This document shows positions 61,018-64,000 of a stretch of 64,000 nucleotides of DNA, one piece after another (the stretch's first letter is position 1; every line of letters starts with the position of its first letter). A model generated the notes under the pieces. It saw nothing but the letters and a program-made list of their open reading frames with translations. It was not told the DNA's origin and did no database searches. This DNA comes from Cohnella lupini. GTDB taxonomy: Bacteria > Bacillota > Bacilli > Paenibacillales > Paenibacillaceae. The translations under genes were made by a program, and so were the position numbers. The DNA lies in the NCBI RefSeq assembly GCF_003386205.1, contig NZ_QRDY01000001.1:372001-436000 (forward strand), written 5' to 3'.

Positions 61018-62229
61018 ATGCCGAATTCATGGAAAATTTACATGCTGGCAATCGTCAGCTTTCTGGTCGGAACATCGGAAAATATAATCGCGGGGATATT
61101 AGACATGGTTGCCGGCGATATGGGGGTATCGGTAGCGGCCGCGGGACAGTTGATTACCGTTTTCTCGCTTGCCTACGCTTTTGGAACTCCGATTCTGATG
61201 GCTTTAACGGCGCGCGTGGAGCGGAGAAAGCTGATGCTTTCGGCGCTTTCCATATTCTTCGTGGGGAATGTCGTCGCCGTAACGTCTACCGGTTATCTTT
61301 CTTTAATGGGTTCAAGAATAATCTTGGCTTTAAGCACGGGATTGTTCGTGGTCGTCGCGTTAACCGTTGCGGCTAAATTGGCGCAACCAGGGAAACAAGG
61401 CAGCGCCATCGCCACGTTGGTGATGGGCTTCAGTACCTCGTTGATCGTTGGCGTTCCGTTGGGGAGAGTCATAGCGGCCGCGTATGATTGGAAGATCATT
61501 TTCGCGGGGATCGGGATACTTGGTCTGCTTGCGATGGTAGCTATTCTGCGCACGATTCCAAAGTCCGAGGGGGAAGCTCCCGTTCCGGTACGCACGCAAT
61601 TGACTATGCTGCGCAATCCGAAAATCGCCATAGCTTTATCGATTACGTTTTTCTGGATATTCGGATATTCCATCGTTTATACGTATATATCCCCATACCT
61701 TCTAACGATAACGGGCATGAGCGAGAAGGCGGTCAGCATAGGCTTGTTCGCTTTCGGGGTAGCGAGTCTAATCGGTTCTAAGCTTGGGGGCGTCAGCACG
61801 GATAAATGGGGCGTACCGAAAACTCTAATCGGCGGGATGCTGCTTCATTCCGGAGTGCTGTTCCTGCTTGCGGCTTTCTCTCAATCCGCGTATCTTATGT
61901 TTCCTTTGCTTATGTTATGGGCACTCTTCGCCTGGTCGTCCGCGCCAACTCAGCAATACTACCTAATCACGTTGTCCCCGGAAGCATCGGGCATTATGCT
62001 GAGCTTGAACACTTCCGTGCTCCAGTTGGCAATGGCTGCGGGAGCGGGTGTCGGAGGCATCGTGGTAAGCGGCATCTCGCTGTCGGCGGTCGGTTGGCTT
62101 GGCGCGGCGGGCGTAGCCGTTGCGGTCGTTCTATCGGCATGGACGTTCGCGTACTCCAGAAACGAAACGAAGAATATCGAAGAAAAATTAAGTCTGGCTT
62201 CGGTTGAATCGAAAGCCACTTCAGCCTAA
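61018..62229 (+). CDS. MFS transporter (AraJ/DHA1 type)
   Basis: A 403-residue, 12-helix transporter. Features include VGTSENIIAGILDMVAGDMGVSV at the start, the helix 2-3 loop ALTARVERRKLML and helix 5 VGVPLGRVIAAAYDWK, typical of the AraJ/PbuE/YdhP branch of DHA1. The ATG at 61018 follows GGAAGGGAG; the frame from 60994 lacks a site. An ArsR gene directly upstream and an operator copy between them suggest an inducible efflux pump; the substrate is unknown. A terminator follows. Confidence 0.88.
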   Translation: MPNSWKIYMLAIVSFLVGTSENIIAGILDMVAGDMGVSVAAAGQLITVFSLAYAFGTPILMALTARVERRKLMLSALSIFFVGNVVAVTSTGYLSLMGSRIILALSTGLFVVVALTVAAKLAQPGKQGSAIATLVMGFSTSLIVGVPLGRVIAAAYDWKIIFAGIGILGLLAMVAILRTIPKSEGEAPVPVRTQLTMLRNPKIAIALSITFFWIFGYSIVYTYISPYLLTITGMSEKAVSIGLFAFGVASLIGSKLGGVSTDKWGVPKTLIGGMLLHSGVLFLLAAFSQSAYLMFPLLMLWALFAWSSAPTQQYYLITLSPEASGIMLSLNTSVLQLAMAAGAGVGGIVVSGISLSAVGWLGAAGVAVAVVLSAWTFAYSRNETKNIEEKLSLASVESKATSA

Positions 62230-62246
62230 CCTGAACGATATCCGGG

Positions 62247-62276
62247 AAAACCGATCGATTTCGATCGGTTTTTTCC
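62247..62276 (+). terminator. Rho-independent terminator
   Basis: AAAACCGATCGA pairs with TCGATCGGTTTT around TT, followed by TT. It ends the MFS gene. Confidence 0.87.
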
Positions 62277-62366
62277 ATTTTCCCCTTGATGAATTTGTGC
62301 TACATTATAGATCAAGTTTATTACCTAATTATAATACTTTATCGATGGAATGGATGGGGAAGCTTC

Positions 62367-64000
62367 ATGAAACCGGACTTGCGCACGGCGCTAGCTCTTA
62401 AGCCCCGGGTCGGCGACGGTGCGATGGCTACTTATTTATATCAACTCGGGCTGCCCGTCGGAGTTTCGTTCGAGGAGTTCAATTTGCTCAAGCCCGACGT
62501 CATCGCTGACGTTCACAGACGTTACGCGGCTGCCGGAGCGGAGATTATCGAGACGAATACGTATTCGGCCCAGCATAATAAATTATCCAGATACGGTTTG
62601 GAGAAGAAAACCGAGGAAATTAACGCAGCCGGCGTTGCGATCGCGCGCAGAGCCGTTGGTCTTGAGGCTTACGTAGTCGGCTCGATAGGAGCCGTACGGG
62701 GCGGGGCGGGCAAGAACGTCAGGACGGCTGTCGTAAAACGGGACTTCGAGGAGCAGGTCGGCGCATTGCTGGCTGCGGGCGTGGACGGCTTGTTATTGGA
62801 AACGTTCTTCGACTTGGAAGAGCTATCGTTGGCGCTATCGATTATTCGCAAGAAGAGCGATATTAGCGTCATCTGCCAATTCGCCGTCGAAGACGCCGAA
62901 AGAACCCATGACGGAACTCCGTTGCCCGAAGCCTTCCGTCGGTTGAAGGGCGAAGGAGCCGACGTCATCGGATTTAATTGCCGAAGCGGTCCTAACGGAA
63001 TCCTGCGGGCGTTGGAAACGATTCCGAGAGATTTAGGCGTGCCGCTTAGCGTGTTCCCGAATGCGGGAATACCGGATTACGTCGATGGCCAAGTCATCTA
63101 CTCGGCGACTCCGGAATATTTCGCTTCGTCCGCCATTAAATTCGCTAATGCGGGAGCGCGCTTGATCGGAGGCTGTTGCGGAACGACGCCGGAACATATT
63201 GCCGCGATCGCATCGGCACTGCAAAGCTACACTCCGCAAGCGCTGCCGGATGCATCGTTTGCCGCGCCGTCCGCGCCGGCGATCGAGATCGTCGGCTCCG
63301 CGGCGATTGCCGACTTGAACGATTCCCCGCCGCAGGCCGTCGAGCCTAGCATCGTCGATCTCGTAAGGGAACGTCATACGGTCATCGTCGAATTGGATCC
63401 TCCGCGGGATTTGGATATCGCCAAATTCATGGCCGGTGCGCAAGCGTTGAAGGATGCCAAAGCGGATGCGCTTACGATGGCGGACAACTCGCTCGCCGTT
63501 ACCAGAATGAGCAATATGGCGCTGGCCGCCTTGTTGAACGAGCGGATAGGAATTAAACCGCTGGTGCATATCGCTTGCCGGGATCGTAATCTGATCGGTA
63601 CCCAATCCCATATGATGGGCTTCGACGCGCTCGGAATCGATCACGTGCTCGCCGTTACGGGCGATCCGGCCAAATTCGGGGATCTGCCCGGGTCCAGCTC
63701 CGTTTACGATTTAACTTCATTCGAAATCATACGCATGATCAAACAGTTGAACGAAGGGATCGCCTTCTCCGGCAAACCGCTGAAGCAGAAAGCGAATTTC
63801 ATCGTCGGAGCGGCCTTTAATCCCAACGTTAAGCATTTGGACAAGGCGGTTCAGAGGTTGGAACGCAAAATATCGGCCGGCGCCGACTACATCATGACGC
63901 AGCCCGTGTACGACCCCGAGCTGATCGAGCGGATCGCGGAGATGACGAAACACTTGAACGTCCCGATTTTCCTCGGCATATTCCCGCTCGCCAGCGGGCG
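62367..64000 (+). CDS. yitJ: Bifunctional homocysteine S-methyltransferase / methylene-THF reductase, C-terminus cut
   Basis: The frame is open from ATG 62367 (GGGGA upstream) to the window end, 544 codons. Residues 1-290 form the BHMT-like homocysteine methyltransferase with zinc cysteines in GFNCRSG (C205) and GGCCGTT (C270, C271). From about residue 330 the MTHFR barrel begins (VIVELDPPRD, ADALTMADNS, VTGDPAKFGD, YIMTQPVYD). Bacillus subtilis YitJ has this order. The two halves supply and use 5-methyl-THF in methionine recycling. Bacillus subtilis controls yitJ by a SAM riboswitch; the 137 bp upstream here hold only a terminator. Confidence 0.93.
   Translation, partial: MKPDLRTALALKPRVGDGAMATYLYQLGLPVGVSFEEFNLLKPDVIADVHRRYAAAGAEIIETNTYSAQHNKLSRYGLEKKTEEINAAGVAIARRAVGLEAYVVGSIGAVRGGAGKNVRTAVVKRDFEEQVGALLAAGVDGLLLETFFDLEELSLALSIIRKKSDISVICQFAVEDAERTHDGTPLPEAFRRLKGEGADVIGFNCRSGPNGILRALETIPRDLGVPLSVFPNAGIPDYVDGQVIYSATPEYFASSAIKFANAGARLIGGCCGTTPEHIAAIASALQSYTPQALPDASFAAPSAPAIEIVGSAAIADLNDSPPQAVEPSIVDLVRERHTVIVELDPPRDLDIAKFMAGAQALKDAKADALTMADNSLAVTRMSNMALAALLNERIGIKPLVHIACRDRNLIGTQSHMMGFDALGIDHVLAVTGDPAKFGDLPGSSSVYDLTSFEIIRMIKQLNEGIAFSGKPLKQKANFIVGAAFNPNVKHLDKAVQRLERKISAGADYIMTQPVYDPELIERIAEMTKHLNVPIFLGIFPLASG

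Noticed and set aside
62277-62366. Possible SAM riboswitch ahead of yitJ
   Set aside because: Too short (about 90 bp after the upstream terminator) and no S-box core sequences were seen.
1-64000. tRNA, rRNA, CRISPR or insertion sequences
   Set aside because: I scanned for T-loop/anticodon-like cloverleafs, evenly spaced repeats and transposase motifs and saw none; short tRNA-like folds cannot be fully excluded by eye.

Overview
The window looks like chromosomal core DNA of a low-to-moderate GC Gram-positive of the order Bacillales, most likely the family Paenibacillaceae (Paenibacillus or Cohnella type). The grounds are CcpA, the bacillithiol-linked YtxJ, YlaN, YlbF-YlbG, RqcH-YloB, AcuA/AcuC/AcsA, YktB, strong AGGAGG ribosome binding sites and many GTG or TTG starts. 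I saw no transposase, integrase, phage gene, CRISPR array, tRNA or full rRNA gene.

Layout. 1-5000: a cut-off metallo-beta-lactamase-fold hydrolase, several small conserved proteins (DUF1292, DUF1885-like, DUF3055-like) and speA. 5000-12100: two drug-efflux loci, namely an MFS pump, an ATPase-permease-TetR operon with its operator visible in the promoter, and an RND permease standing alone. 12100-19720: YktB, YceI, gndA, shikimate kinase, rhodanese, two overlapping crcB genes, a sequence-divergent EPSP synthase and a CoA-binding protein. 19860-23500: a NagE-like EIICBA permease overlapping its own PTS Enzyme I. 23570-25570: a DJ-1/PfpI protein, VanZ, a zinc-ribbon protein and YtxJ. 25700-31384: ccpA, mtnN, then acuC-acuA divergent from acsA, which is an edited version of the Bacillus subtilis ytxJ-aroA-ccpA-motPS-acuCBA-acsA block. 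31460-38560: a large class A PBP with a fibronectin-type tail, ferritin, a Fur-boxed DUF1450 gene, rpsD with a long leader, and a GAF/GGDEF diguanylate cyclase. 38600-46160: a lipoprotein, an M29 peptidase, an HPr-like protein lacking the PTS histidine, ylaN, a Ca2+/H+ antiporter, an Asp23-family protein, ftsW, a YugN-like protein and an M20 amidohydrolase. 46270-50840: an XPB-type helicase with a dedicated partner, then ylbF-ylbG. 51100-58230: a hypothetical, a LysR regulator overlapping a PHP phosphoesterase, rqcH and the divergent Ca2+ ATPase gene yloB. 58390-64000: purT, dapF, an ArsR-MFS pair with two copies of one operator, and a yitJ-type methionine/folate enzyme cut by the window end.

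How the genes fit together. Carbon control is the clearest theme: CcpA, a candidate Ser46-only HPr-like corepressor, acetate activation (AcsA) with its lysine acetylation and deacetylation pair, a cre-like site in the acsA leader, and a sugar PTS with its own Enzyme I. A second theme is iron: a Fur-type promoter on the DUF1450 gene, ferritin directly downstream, and YlaN. The most novel-looking items are the HPr-like protein without His15, the XPB helicase with its partner, the altered EPSP synthase active-site motif, and several clean operator/promoter architectures (TetR, ArsR, Fur).
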